This document shows, piece after piece, positions 6,959 to 14,763 of a stretch of 32,414 nucleotides of DNA. Both the position numbers and the translations under genes were made by a program. Numbering within the stretch: position 1 is the first letter of the stretch; every line of letters starts with the position of its first letter. The notes beneath the pieces were generated by a model. The model was given only the letters and a program-made list of their open reading frames with translations, had not been told where the DNA came from and made no database searches. Source of the DNA: a virus; the IMG/VR virus record IMGVR_UViG_3300006033_000077, positions 1 through 32,414 of that record; one strand, 5' to 3'.

Positions 6959-8599
6959 CATCATGTTTTGATAATCTATCTTATACCTATTCAAAACTGC
7001 ATACGCAATGATGAGTGCTACTGTTCCATCAATTCGCTTGTACTTGGAGTTAAGTTTTGATGGTTGAATATTGCCATTCAAGTCTACTTTGGCTTGGGTG
7101 TTAGACAAACACCATTTCAAGATCGGATTATTGTCGTAGTTGATCAGCTTATTCTTTAGATCTGCTTCCAGTTGTTTCATTGGTTCCGATAAGGAGTAGA
7201 CACCTTGACGAACTTTCTCCATGTTAAATCCTAGCTCTTCCATTTCTTTAATCCAATATTGAGAATTCCAGGGGTCGAATCCTACCCAAAGAGGTCTAAT
7301 CTGGTGTTCTTGAATCATTCTCATGAACCACTGAGTCACCAATGAAAAATCGTTCTGACTTCCATCTGTGAGTGTAATTAACCCTCGCTTAATCCAAATA
7401 TCATACGGTACGTTATCTTCTTCCATGCGTTTCTTAACAACATCGCTAGGCATAAAGAAATGTGCTAAAACATACTTCTTTGTATCATCCTTTTTCTGAA
7501 TGACCAGAACGGCTGCAGTTAAATCGGTAGTTGAAGATAAATCGACTCCACCGATAGCATAGGAGTTCTTGAGTGTATTTACTTCATATTTCGCTTCGTT
7601 ATTTAAGTCATCAAAAGACAACCATGCACCTTGATCCACTTGTTTGATATTGAAATCTTTACATAACATGGTCACTCTTGTTGAGTGGTCATTTTTTGAT
7701 TTGTTCATCACATCTTCGAGATACGAGGAGAGTTTTACCACACCTAAACTGGGATTAGATTTCACCCAATTCTTAGGGTCATCATATATTTCTTGGGTGT
7801 TGTCTTGGGTATATAACCAGGGAAGTACACGTTCATCAGTGATTTCGCCTTTTAGCATCTTTCTTGCATAGTCTAATTTGTTATCGAGGAATCCACCCAC
7901 TGTGGTTCCTTCAGTTGTGATGATGAAGATTAGTGGTTCCTTCTTTGTTGACTGACTTTGCTTGATGGCATCATATACTTTTGAATCTGTCATTTCATGC
8001 ACTTCATCAATACAACCAACCTCAATGTTATAACCATCTTTATTTCTGCTTTGAGCTGATAATTTCTTGATTTTGTTCTTGGTTTTCGGAGAATAGATGA
8101 AGAATATATTCTTTTTGCTTCGTTTCTCATTTGATAAAGCAGGGGATTGTTCACGCATGTTATTGATCTCTTCAAAGAGAATGTTCGCTTGCTCACTCGT
8201 GTTTGAAGCACATACGATATCTACTCCACCTTTAGAAAGAAAAAATTCAGCAAGGTCAATCCCTGCGATGAAGGTTGTCTTTCCATTTTTACGTGCAATC
8301 AGTAATATGACTTCATTAAATCGTCTTAATCCAGTCTCAGCAATCTTAAATCCATAGGCTGTTTGAATGATTGCCTTTTCCCAAAGTTCCAAGATGAAGG
8401 GTTGTCCATTGAATGGAGACTTCGTATGCTTGCAGAAGGTTTCGATAAAATCGATTCTCATGTTTCCTGGTTTTTCATCAAAGTCATATCGAGGGTTAAC
8501 CATATCATCCATCAGTTTTCGAAGGGTGCTCTTTAACTCCTCTCCAGCTAGTATTTCATTGGACATCACTTTTTGGTAGTACTCTATAAGATAGTTCAT
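6953..8599 (-). CDS. terL: Terminase large subunit (Terminase_1 type)
   Basis: 548 residues, full length. The ATPase has Walker A ARKNGKTT (102-109) and Walker B CIDEVHE (196-202); the C-terminal RNase H-like nuclease begins with GGVDLSSTTD (350-359, D353) and has VGFDPWNS. It translocates phage DNA into proheads and cuts it. Start ATG overlaps the terS stop (ATGA). Its TAA directly abuts the TGA of the convergent HEPN gene, leaving no room for a terminator between the two. Confidence 0.95.
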   Translation of the reverse strand: MNYLIEYYQKVMSNEILAGEELKSTLRKLMDDMVNPRYDFDEKPGNMRIDFIETFCKHTKSPFNGQPFILELWEKAIIQTAYGFKIAETGLRRFNEVILLIARKNGKTTFIAGIDLAEFFLSKGGVDIVCASNTSEQANILFEEINNMREQSPALSNEKRSKKNIFFIYSPKTKNKIKKLSAQSRNKDGYNIEVGCIDEVHEMTDSKVYDAIKQSQSTKKEPLIFIITTEGTTVGGFLDNKLDYARKMLKGEITDERVLPWLYTQDNTQEIYDDPKNWVKSNPSLGVVKLSSYLEDVMNKSKNDHSTRVTMLCKDFNIKQVDQGAWLSFDDLNNEAKYEVNTLKNSYAIGGVDLSSTTDLTAAVLVIQKKDDTKKYVLAHFFMPSDVVKKRMEEDNVPYDIWIKRGLITLTDGSQNDFSLVTQWFMRMIQEHQIRPLWVGFDPWNSQYWIKEMEELGFNMEKVRQGVYSLSEPMKQLEADLKNKLINYDNNPILKWCLSNTQAKVDLNGNIQPSKLNSKYKRIDGTVALIIAYAVLNRYKIDYQNMMS

Positions 8600-8934
8600 G
8601 CCATATTCGCTTTCTTGAGAAACTCATCAAAGGCATCATCACCATCAATCACGTTCTTACCCATGATTGAGTTGAGTGTCTTGATGACTGTTCCATACGA
8701 GTTGATAAGCTTAGTGTAGTATTTAGCAGCTTCTGTTTGTCTTTGAGCACCTTTGCTTGAAACTTGAACAGCACCATACTTTCGTATTTGTTCTTGAAGA
8801 ACACCAAGTTCAACCTTCATAAAAGCGGCTTGCTCAATAAGGTTATCGACTAGTTGAGTTTTAGTCTCATCGACCGATGAAAAAAGCGACCGAAGTCGCT
8901 CAATCTCAATATTCACATCTTTTATCTTAGACAT
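8596..8934 (-). CDS. terS: Terminase small subunit, P27 family
   Basis: 112 residues with the P27-type pattern: an N-terminal helix (IEIERLRSLFSS), LIEQAAFMKVELGVLQEQI (33-51), and AAKYYTKLINSYGTVIKTLN (69-88). It binds the packaging start site and hands DNA to TerL. GAGGTACTGAA precedes the ATG; the stop overlaps terL. In related phages an HNH nuclease gene sits directly upstream; here three genes separate them. Confidence 0.85.
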   Translation of the reverse strand: MSKIKDVNIEIERLRSLFSSVDETKTQLVDNLIEQAAFMKVELGVLQEQIRKYGAVQVSSKGAQRQTEAAKYYTKLINSYGTVIKTLNSIMGKNVIDGDDAFDEFLKKANMA

Positions 8935-8947
8935 TTCAGTACCTCAC

Positions 8948-9139
8948 TCAGTTGACTCTTTCTACTACCTCAGAGTTTATGACTTCTATCAAATCTTCTT
9001 CAGGAATGATTGCTAACCCACCCCAAGTTCCATGTAGCTGATCAAGCCCATCTATGTATTCGATGATTCCTTCACGGCCGTTGTATTGGTCTTCACCTTT
9101 CATGCTAATGATTCTTATTTTATCCCCAATTTTGTACAT
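8948..9139 (-). CDS. DUF4314-like small protein
   Basis: 63 residues beginning KIGDKIRIISMKGEDQYNGR, then EGIIEYIDGLDQLHGTWGGL and a C-terminal IIPEEDLIEVI, the pattern of DUF4314, a small beta protein found in phages and mobile elements. Function unknown. An AGGAGGTAACCAGT site precedes the ATG. It lies between a terminator and terS, and so may be the first gene of the packaging transcript. Confidence 0.7.
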   Translation of the reverse strand: MYKIGDKIRIISMKGEDQYNGREGIIEYIDGLDQLHGTWGGLAIIPEEDLIEVINSEVVERVN

Positions 9140-9140
9140 A

Positions 9141-9193
9141 CTGGTTACCTCCTATGGTTAGTAATACATATCACTCTAAAGAGGACAAATAGC
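9141..9193 (-). promoter_or_regulatory. Weak candidate promoter for the packaging operon
   Basis: After the terminator at 9197-9220 the minus strand has TTGTCC, 16 bases, TATTAC, each matching four of six consensus positions, with a small CTCTTTAGAG palindrome between. It would drive DUF4314-terS-terL. Weak by sequence; the placement behind a terminator is the main support. Confidence 0.25.
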
Positions 9194-9196
9194 AAG

Positions 9197-9220
9197 AAAA
9201 AAAGCCACTCAAATGGCTTT
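9197..9220 (-). terminator. Rho-independent terminator at the end of the DUF4238 gene
   Basis: The minus strand forms AAAGCCA-TTTGAG-TGGCTTT (7 bp) followed by a run of T. The hairpin includes the stop codon of the DUF4238 gene, so this cargo gene ends its own transcript. Confidence 0.8.
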
Positions 9221-10123
9221 ACCTTCAATGTTTTTGAAAGCAGTTAGAATATCCTCGTTTGTGGCAAACAAAGATTCCATTGATGCTTTCTTGATGTGAT
9301 TGTTAAGTTCAATCACCTTGATCTTATCGATATAGGGAAATTGACTATTTTCACTCTTACTAATATAGAATAGTGCTTTCTTAGGAGATAATGGATAGTA
9401 TAGAACTAGTTTAGTAGGTGGTTCCAGAGTGCCATCATAATTTCCTTCTAGATTAACAATTGGCTGATCACCTGTAATAAATTCTATTTCTGTATCATTA
9501 TTGATAACTTTCATATCATAGTCCCTTGTTAATCCAAAAGCAAGATTGTATGCAAAAATGTAGTTCATGAAGCTTGTTATAGCAATACGGTTGACTCCAA
9601 GTTTGTCTATATCCACCCATGCATTTTCAACTCTAATTCGATTTGCTTTAGTTCTAGTCCATTGCATGGATACATAATAATTAAGTGAAAAGAATTCTTC
9701 AGGTGATAATTCGTAGTTTTCTGATTTAATTTTTTTTAATAGAGGGATTGCATCTGATTCAATCAATGAATGGTAGTCTTCGTGAAAATTTACGCTTAAT
9801 TCATCTAAAAATTTTTGGGATCCCTCATCTTTGCTACCAAAAAAATCCATAATAGATTCAAAATATTTTGGTGAGTTATAGAACTTTAGTTGACTTTCTA
9901 CCATTGACCTAACACTATCTGTTTGATCACTAAAAAACAGCCTTATAAAAGCAATATCTTTTTCACTTAAAGGAATGTCTTTGTAAAAATATTTTTCAAC
10001 TGCTGTATTCTCAGTACTTGTTCTAAATATAGTATTTTCTCTTAAGCAACATATTTGATTATTTGAATCTGCCCATTCGTTTAAGTAGAATTGCCATACA
10101 TAGTGTTGTCTCTTTTTCTTCAT
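9209..10123 (-). CDS. DUF4238 domain protein
   Basis: 304 residues. The N-terminus KKRQHYVWQFYLNEW (3-17) is the recognisable start of DUF4238, followed by ICCLRENTIFR and later TGDQPIVNLEG and LVLYYPLSPKKALFY. The family is widespread in bacteria and sporadic in phages; its biochemical role is not settled. GAGGATGACAT precedes the ATG. A terminator at its stop and an unusual structured spacer upstream mark it as an inserted cargo gene within the HNH-terS interval. It is more AT-rich than the structural genes. A defence or toxin role is possible but unsupported by the sequence. Confidence 0.75.
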   Translation of the reverse strand: MKKKRQHYVWQFYLNEWADSNNQICCLRENTIFRTSTENTAVEKYFYKDIPLSEKDIAFIRLFFSDQTDSVRSMVESQLKFYNSPKYFESIMDFFGSKDEGSQKFLDELSVNFHEDYHSLIESDAIPLLKKIKSENYELSPEEFFSLNYYVSMQWTRTKANRIRVENAWVDIDKLGVNRIAITSFMNYIFAYNLAFGLTRDYDMKVINNDTEIEFITGDQPIVNLEGNYDGTLEPPTKLVLYYPLSPKKALFYISKSENSQFPYIDKIKVIELNNHIKKASMESLFATNEDILTAFKNIEGKAI

Positions 10124-10183
10124 ATGTCATCCTCTAACCTAACAATAGATTCTCAAAAAATCTGCTTTCCATTTTTTAATTGC

Positions 10184-10230
10184 CCCCCTGTGCGGTACCC
10201 TTCAAAAAGGGTATTAAGTCAACCCGGGGG
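10184..10230. repeat. GC-rich nested inverted repeat
   Basis: In an AT-rich spacer, a 7-bp hairpin taccctt-caaa-aagggta (10196-10213) is enclosed by ccccc (10184-10188) and ggggg (10226-10230). No T-run follows on either strand, so it is not a standard terminator. It sits between the GIY-YIG stop and the DUF4238 start and could be an RNA element or an insertion scar. Confidence 0.5.
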
Positions 10231-10231
10231 A

Positions 10232-10795
10232 TCATTTCCTCTTATTACCAACATATGGTTTATATTTGTCATGCATCAAAGTCTCAATAGCCCCTGCAAT
10301 AATCCAAGAATTTGAATTAATTTTCTTATCAAACAAAAAACCATACACTTCTATATTTGAAGCTACGATTAATCTATTCGGATGTTTGATTTTAAGTGCA
10401 CCAGTCCCATTTGGCTCACTCGCAAAATGAGGATGCATTCTTGATAGAAAACTATCGGAAGCTTTTCCTACATATAGTGCATGACCAGCATCAAATGTAG
10501 CTGGTTTTGGAATATTCACAGGAGATCCACCAGTCACAGGATCAAATTTTGCTGGTCGGTCGATTGTATTGATCATTCGAAAAATATAAACTCCTGTTCT
10601 CCCATTAGCTGCTTTCCACAAGTCAGGAGATTTTTCTTTGTTAATATCATCATTGAAATAAATAACACGTTTAACAGCGTTCCAATTAACATCTACAATG
10701 TTGGTTTTATTACCTGAACTAAGATAGTTTTCAATTTGGATAAAATCATCAATAATTATTTTATTAAGATCACCCAGTATATTTAATAAGCTCAT
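10232..10795 (-). CDS. GIY-YIG-like nuclease in the packaging region
   Basis: 187 residues from the ATG at 10793-10795, chosen for GAGGTGTAATC before it. GIY-YIG marks: GVYIF (68-72), LYVGK (107-111), Arg119 (FLSRM), Glu171 (GAIETLM) and a terminal Asn184, in the right order for a complete catalytic domain. The GIY-to-YIG spacing is long because of an inserted loop, residues 74-104. It follows the HNH gene and has its own -10 box. It may be a homing-type or cargo endonuclease, or a companion nuclease at the packaging site. Confidence 0.65.
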   Translation of the reverse strand: MSLLNILGDLNKIIIDDFIQIENYLSSGNKTNIVDVNWNAVKRVIYFNDDINKEKSPDLWKAANGRTGVYIFRMINTIDRPAKFDPVTGGSPVNIPKPATFDAGHALYVGKASDSFLSRMHPHFASEPNGTGALKIKHPNRLIVASNIEVYGFLFDKKINSNSWIIAGAIETLMHDKYKPYVGNKRK

Positions 10796-10817
10796 GATTA
10801 CACCTCGTTTACAACAT

Positions 10818-10823
10818 ATTATA
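10818..10823 (-). promoter_or_regulatory. -10 box upstream of the GIY-YIG gene
   Basis: The minus strand reads TTTGATATAATATG with a perfect TATAAT about 22 bases before the ATG. No good -35 is seen. It would give the GIY-YIG cargo gene independent expression. Confidence 0.4.
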
Positions 10824-10839
10824 TCAAATAACATTTACT

Positions 10840-11136
10840 TTACCGAGGTTTTTCTGGATTTATTAGGTTTCCATCTTTATCGAATCTAACTTTATTACTG
10901 AAACGTTCATGTTCTTGATTGTGACATTCTCTACAAAGTAGTTCCAAGTTATCTTGATTGAGGCTAACAGATGAATCATTCACATTCTCAACAGTCAGTC
11001 TTTCCTTGTGATGGACTTCGATTCCAATCTGTCCACATCGTTCACAAAGACTATTGACAGATACAATCTTAAGTTCACGAGCCGCAAGCCATACAGGTGA
11101 CTTATAGAAGTTATGCAGAACGTTTGGCTTTTTCAT
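10840..11136 (-). CDS. HNH endonuclease (packaging-associated)
   Basis: 98 residues with a complete HNH fold: zinc ligands C31-x2-C34 and C68-x2-C71, catalytic-site EVHHKE (40-45), N63 in DNLELLC, and HNQEH (72-76). Small HNH proteins beside terS are required for terminase cutting in several HK97-like cos phages. Here cargo genes split HNH from terS. Its start lies 26 bases inside the metK 3' end, with only a weak AAAGAAG site, so it is likely coupled to metK translation. Confidence 0.88.
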   Translation of the reverse strand: MKKPNVLHNFYKSPVWLAARELKIVSVNSLCERCGQIGIEVHHKERLTVENVNDSSVSLNQDNLELLCRECHNQEHERFSNKVRFDKDGNLINPEKPR

Positions 11137-12250
11137 AGGCTTCTTTTAGTTCAGCTGCTTTTGCTTCTACATGCTCCCATCGAACTGGTAAATCTTCACG
11201 ACCCATGTGTCCATAAGCTGCTAACTTTTGAAACTTCACTTTTTCAAACTCTAGCTCTTTTCTAATATTTGCTGGTGTAAAGTTAAAGTATTGTTTTACC
11301 AACTCAAGCAAGTCTTCATCAGCTAACCTACCCGTACCAAAGGTATCAATCGAAACAGCTACAGGGTTTGCTACTCCAATAGAATAGGACACACAAACTT
11401 CGCACGTGTCGGCCAATTCTGCCGCTACAAGGGCTTTTGCTACGTATCTGGCATAATAACTCGCACTGCGGTCAACCTTGCTTACGTCCTTACCAGAAAA
11501 GGCTCCACCACCATGTTTTGCGTATCCACCATAGGTATCAACTATAATCTTTCTACCGGTTAAACCAGAGTCTCCATAAGGTCCACCAATGACGAATGCA
11601 CCTGTAGGATTGATGAGAATATTGATACCAGATAGATCCTTACCAATCATTGGTTTGAGCACTTCTTCAATGATGATTTCTTTGGCAACGATTAGATTTG
11701 CATTCGGTCTTGTTTGTGCAGATACGATGATGGTATCGTAAGCGAATGGTTTACCATCTAAATACCTAACCGACACCTGACATTTGCCGTCCGGACCAAA
11801 GATGTGATTGTATTTCGTTTTACGAAGCGTATCTACTTCTTTAGCAATGTCATGTGCTACTACAATTGGAAGTGGCATCAGCTCAGGAGTCTCTTTGCAA
11901 GCGAAGCCATACATCATGCCCTGATCACCTGCACCTTGTTGATGATCTAGCGTTTCATTAACTCCTAGAGCAATGTCCGGTGATTGTTTGGATATTTTTT
12001 CAAGCACACAAAACTCATCGTCATAGCCAATGTCCTTAAGTACTTGTTTTGCGATTTCTGAATACTCAACTTTTGCTGTGGTTGTAACCTCACCAAAGAT
12101 AACGATTAAATCATCCTTGATGGCCGACTCAACTGCTACTCGTGCTAATGGATCTTGTTCCAAAATGGCATCGAGTATTGCATCACTGATTTGGTCACAT
12201 ATTTTATCTGGATGTCCACTAAAGACTGACTCGCTTGTTATGATTTTCAT
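11111..12250 (-). CDS. metK: S-adenosylmethionine synthetase
   Basis: 379 residues, full length, making SAM from methionine and ATP. Family marks are intact: GHPDK (12-16), GAGDQG (106-111), NPTGAFVIGGPYGDSGLTGR and GGGAFSGKDVSKVDRS. An AAAGGAAATAATCT site precedes the ATG. The gene overlaps HNH by 26 bases and lies in the same direction and neighbourhood as a phage ParB-methyltransferase, so it likely raises SAM for phage DNA methylation. It could be a captured host gene; nothing shows damage. Confidence 0.95.
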   Translation of the reverse strand: MKIITSESVFSGHPDKICDQISDAILDAILEQDPLARVAVESAIKDDLIVIFGEVTTTAKVEYSEIAKQVLKDIGYDDEFCVLEKISKQSPDIALGVNETLDHQQGAGDQGMMYGFACKETPELMPLPIVVAHDIAKEVDTLRKTKYNHIFGPDGKCQVSVRYLDGKPFAYDTIIVSAQTRPNANLIVAKEIIIEEVLKPMIGKDLSGINILINPTGAFVIGGPYGDSGLTGRKIIVDTYGGYAKHGGGAFSGKDVSKVDRSASYYARYVAKALVAAELADTCEVCVSYSIGVANPVAVSIDTFGTGRLADEDLLELVKQYFNFTPANIRKELEFEKVKFQKLAAYGHMGREDLPVRWEHVEAKAAELKEAYEKAKRSA

Positions 12251-12295
12251 AGATTATTTCCTTTCTAATTAAATCTATTATTTTATTTCTTTTGG

Positions 12296-12301
12296 TATAA
12301 T
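12296..12301 (+). promoter_or_regulatory. Extended -10 promoter of the plus-strand unknown gene
   Basis: TTTTGGTATAATATC has TG-N-TATAAT, an extended -10 box, about 31 bases before the ATG at 12333. It lies in the 82-base divergent gap with metK. Confidence 0.6.
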
Positions 12302-12332
12302 ATCATTAAAGACAAAATACTTGGAGGATAAA

Positions 12333-12788
12333 ATGGAAATACTAAAACAAAAGTTTTTTTATAATGAGCTCGTACCATTACAATCTGTTACTGAAGAAAG
12401 ATCATATCAAACTTTTCCTAAGATTATTCATTATGTAGCTCTAGACATTTCTAAAGATGAGTATGATTTGAAAGAGAAACAATACATCTTTTGTGCAATT
12501 TATGAAAATTATATTAGAATTGTAGAAATGTGGGATGCTTATAGTCAAATTCATAGGCGCTTTGTAGCATATTGGCGTGGCAATGACTATGCTACTGCGA
12601 AGAGTTCATTAGATTTATTGTTGAATAGAAGGGAATATCAATTATTCACTAGAATTGATAATAAAACAGGAAAACTCATGGTAAAACTTGAACCTACTAC
12701 AATTGAATTACCTACTTATACTGAAAAAGATGTAAAGGATATATTAAAAGAGATTCGTATAAGAGAGCATTCAGACGATATTGAATAA
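12333..12788 (+). CDS. Unknown plus-strand cargo protein
   Basis: 151 residues from the ATG directly behind GGAGGATAAA; a TTG twelve bases earlier overlaps that site and is unlikely. The gene is opposite to all its neighbours, has its own extended -10 promoter and ends in a terminator, so it is a self-contained unit between metK and the methyltransferase. The protein is soluble and aromatic-rich (FCAIYENYIRIVEMWDAYSQ, then VAYWRGNDYATAKSS). I recognise no family. Moron-type candidates include an anti-restriction or exclusion protein, but this is inference from position only. Confidence 0.7.
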   Translation: MEILKQKFFYNELVPLQSVTEERSYQTFPKIIHYVALDISKDEYDLKEKQYIFCAIYENYIRIVEMWDAYSQIHRRFVAYWRGNDYATAKSSLDLLLNRREYQLFTRIDNKTGKLMVKLEPTTIELPTYTEKDVKDILKEIRIREHSDDIE

Positions 12789-12802
12789 ATCATTAATTTT
12801 TC

Positions 12803-12827
12803 AAAGCCTACGCAGTAGGTTTTTTTT
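12803..12827 (+). terminator. Rho-independent terminator after the unknown plus-strand gene
   Basis: CCTAC-GCA-GTAGG extended by a G-U and A-U pairs, followed by eight T, 15 bases after the stop codon at 12786-12788. Confidence 0.85.
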
Positions 12828-12911
12828 ATTGTCTCTATATTAAATATGCTCCATAAATGTATATCATTCTAATGGCTTTTTTTATCGAGTCATTTCAAAA
12901 CTAAAAACTCA

Positions 12912-14123
12912 CTATAGTGTTAAATTTTGAAAGTCCTCGATGGTACCAACTGGAATCTTCTCGCCATTTCGGATCAGATAGCATTCGTCACTTGATCCTT
13001 TGTATTTGATATAGCGTTTGACAATAACATCGACGAATCGTTCATCGAGTTCCATCAAGCGTGCTTTTCTTTGAAGCTGATCGGATGAGATTAAAGTTGA
13101 TCCAGAACCACCAAACAAGTCGAGAACAATTTCACCAACTCGAGATGAGTTCGCAATCGCTCTTCCACATAGTTCAAGAGGCTTCATTGTAGGATGTTCT
13201 TCATTTCGTTTGGGCTTGTTGTATTCCCAGATGGTATCTTGCGTGCGGTCATCAATAAAGTAATGAGCAGCACCTTCTCTCCATCCATAGAGGATTGGTT
13301 CATGTCTCCAGTGATAATCTTGTCTACCAAGAACAAGAGCATTCTTTACCCAAACCAAACACTCAGCTAACTTAAAGCCAGAGTTCTTGAATGCATTTCT
13401 AAAATTGAGTCCTTCAGTATCTGCATGACAAACATAGATGGCACCACCTGGTTTTGTATGATTGAACATATTCTGAAATGCACTATATAAAAAAAGATAG
13501 AAAGTATTATCTTCCATCTTGTCGTTTTTGATTTTTCCAGCTGTTCCTTCATAGTCAACATTGTAAGGCGGATCGGTAAACGTGAGGTCGACTTTGTCAT
13601 CTTGAATCAATCTATCTACGCTTTCCTTAATCGTTGCATCACCACACATGACTCTATGATTCCCAAGTAGGTAGATGTCATCTTTCTGCGTATAGGGTGT
13701 TTCGCTAATCTCTTCACTTGGATCGAAGTCGTCATCGGTAGCATTGTCTGGGACATCGGATTCTAAATCTTCAAATCCAAACTGAGACATATCCATTTCG
13801 ATGGATGCGAGTTCGCTCTCGAGTTTTGAAAAGTCCCATGTTGCAAGTTCTGCAGTTTTGTTATCTGCCAAACGAAAGGCCTTGATTTGCCCTTCTGTGA
13901 GGTCATCCGCAACAATGCAAGGAACACTTGCTATTCCTAGTTTAAGGCTCGCTTTGAGCCTCGTGTGGCCTGCGATAATCACATCATCTTTCGTAATTAC
14001 AATTGGTACTTTGAATCCGAATTCCTCTATACTATTCGCAACAGCATCGATGGCTGCCTCATTATTTCTTGGATTGTTTTCGTACTCTTTCAGTTCCGAT
14101 ACTTTCTTCATCACGATATTCAT
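12912..14123 (-). CDS. ParB-domain DNA methyltransferase
   Basis: 403 residues from the ATG at 14121-14123, which lies nine bases after GAGGAGG; two later Met codons are possible. Residues 1 to about 90 are a ParB/sulfiredoxin-like domain (NNPRNNE, AGHTRLKASLKLG). The rest is a beta-class amino-methyltransferase: DPPY (184-187) comes before HPTMKP (310-315) and DLFGGSG (335-341). It likely methylates adenine or N4-cytosine in phage DNA using SAM, perhaps to evade host restriction. It overlaps the upstream HTH gene by 62 bases. No cognate endonuclease is adjacent. Confidence 0.9.
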   Translation of the reverse strand: MNIVMKKVSELKEYENNPRNNEAAIDAVANSIEEFGFKVPIVITKDDVIIAGHTRLKASLKLGIASVPCIVADDLTEGQIKAFRLADNKTAELATWDFSKLESELASIEMDMSQFGFEDLESDVPDNATDDDFDPSEEISETPYTQKDDIYLLGNHRVMCGDATIKESVDRLIQDDKVDLTFTDPPYNVDYEGTAGKIKNDKMEDNTFYLFLYSAFQNMFNHTKPGGAIYVCHADTEGLNFRNAFKNSGFKLAECLVWVKNALVLGRQDYHWRHEPILYGWREGAAHYFIDDRTQDTIWEYNKPKRNEEHPTMKPLELCGRAIANSSRVGEIVLDLFGGSGSTLISSDQLQRKARLMELDERFVDVIVKRYIKYKGSSDECYLIRNGEKIPVGTIEDFQNLTL

Positions 14124-14583
14124 TGATCCATTCCTCCTCACCTTTTTCTAAGCGTTTAGCCATTAGCTCAATTTCCGCTTTCTTTTCGTTATACTCAATA
14201 CCAAACTTTGTAATGAGTAAGTATTTAATCGCTGCAATATCTGGAAGAGATTGTTTCTTGAACTTAGTGATACGTTTTTTAGTTCCAGTCTTGGTCTCTT
14301 CAATCACGGTTTGTGTTTCTTCGTATTCAAAACCTATCGCTCGTTGATACACAGCATCAAGGAGTTTATGTTTCAGTTCCTCATCTCCATACTGAAAAGC
14401 GTTATTCAATTTAGGATGAGCCTTCTTTAGTTTGATAATTGTTTTCTCGGTGATACCTAGATATTCAGCGACCTGTCTTTGGGTAGCTCTTTTGGATACC
14501 ATTTCTGATATCGATTTGAGTTTGTCATCAAGATATCCTGATGCTTCCCATTTTTCGTATAGGTCAAGCATTTTTCCTTTCAT
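14062..14583 (-). CDS. TerS-like HTH protein
   Basis: 173 residues with a helix-turn-helix at 35-56 (QRQVAEYLGITEKTIIKLKK), then DAVYQRAIGFEYEETQTVI and a Lys-rich C-terminus. The pattern resembles terminase-small-subunit-like DNA-binding proteins found ahead of phage methyltransferase genes. A P27 TerS already sits next to terL, so this one may be an accessory packaging factor or a regulator. Its ribosome site (TTGGAGTGATTAA) lies inside an 8-bp stem, so translation is probably controlled. It is cotranscribed with the methyltransferase. Confidence 0.7.
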   Translation of the reverse strand: MKGKMLDLYEKWEASGYLDDKLKSISEMVSKRATQRQVAEYLGITEKTIIKLKKAHPKLNNAFQYGDEELKHKLLDAVYQRAIGFEYEETQTVIEETKTGTKKRITKFKKQSLPDIAAIKYLLITKFGIEYNEKKAEIELMAKRLEKGEEEWINEYRDEESIGTERVRKQSKK

Positions 14584-14591
14584 TTAATCAC

Positions 14592-14637
14592 TCCAACTGT
14601 AGATAAAAAACTGTAATAACTCACCAGTTGGAATACT
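14592..14637 (-). promoter_or_regulatory. Shine-Dalgarno-sequestering stem with competing P1 strand
   Basis: On the RNA, TCCAACTG (from 14632-14625) pairs perfectly with CAGTTGGA (14599-14592), covering the GGAG ribosome site. The bases at 14637-14630 (AGTATTCC) can instead pair perfectly with GGAATACT at 14719-14712. The two stems share 14630-14632, so they exclude each other. Confidence 0.6.
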
Positions 14638-14657
14638 ACAAGTATCTCTGCAAAAAC

Positions 14658-14684
14658 AAAAAAAGAATCCATTTCTGAATTCTT
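14658..14684 (-). terminator. Candidate attenuator in the methyltransferase-operon leader
   Basis: The minus strand forms AAGAATTC-AGAAAT-GGATTCTT (8 bp including one G-U) followed by TTTTT-G-TTTTT. It lies 75 bases ahead of the TerS-like ATG and inside the long-range 14630-14637/14712-14719 stem. It may act as a conditional terminator or end a small RNA. Confidence 0.5.
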
Positions 14685-14695
14685 AATTGTTTCTA

Positions 14696-14719
14696 GGCTG
14701 GTTTTAAAGCCAGTATTCC
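14696..14719 (-). ncRNA. First arm of a riboswitch-like leader
   Basis: GGAATACT (5' strand of the outer stem) is followed at once by the hairpin GGCT-TTAAAACC-AGCC. Together with the attenuator hairpin and the closing strand at 14630-14637 this makes a three-way-junction-like fold of about 90 bases. No known riboswitch consensus is recognised. Confidence 0.45.
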
Positions 14720-14763
14720 ATAATTTGTTGCCTTGTGACTACACCTATGTACATTTTAATATT

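Noticed and set aside
10184-10230. Group II intron start or cloning-vector polylinker (GTGCG, GGTACC, CCCGGG)
   Set aside because: No intron domains V or VI and no reverse transcriptase nearby; the polylinker similarity is a short coincidence in order and spacing.
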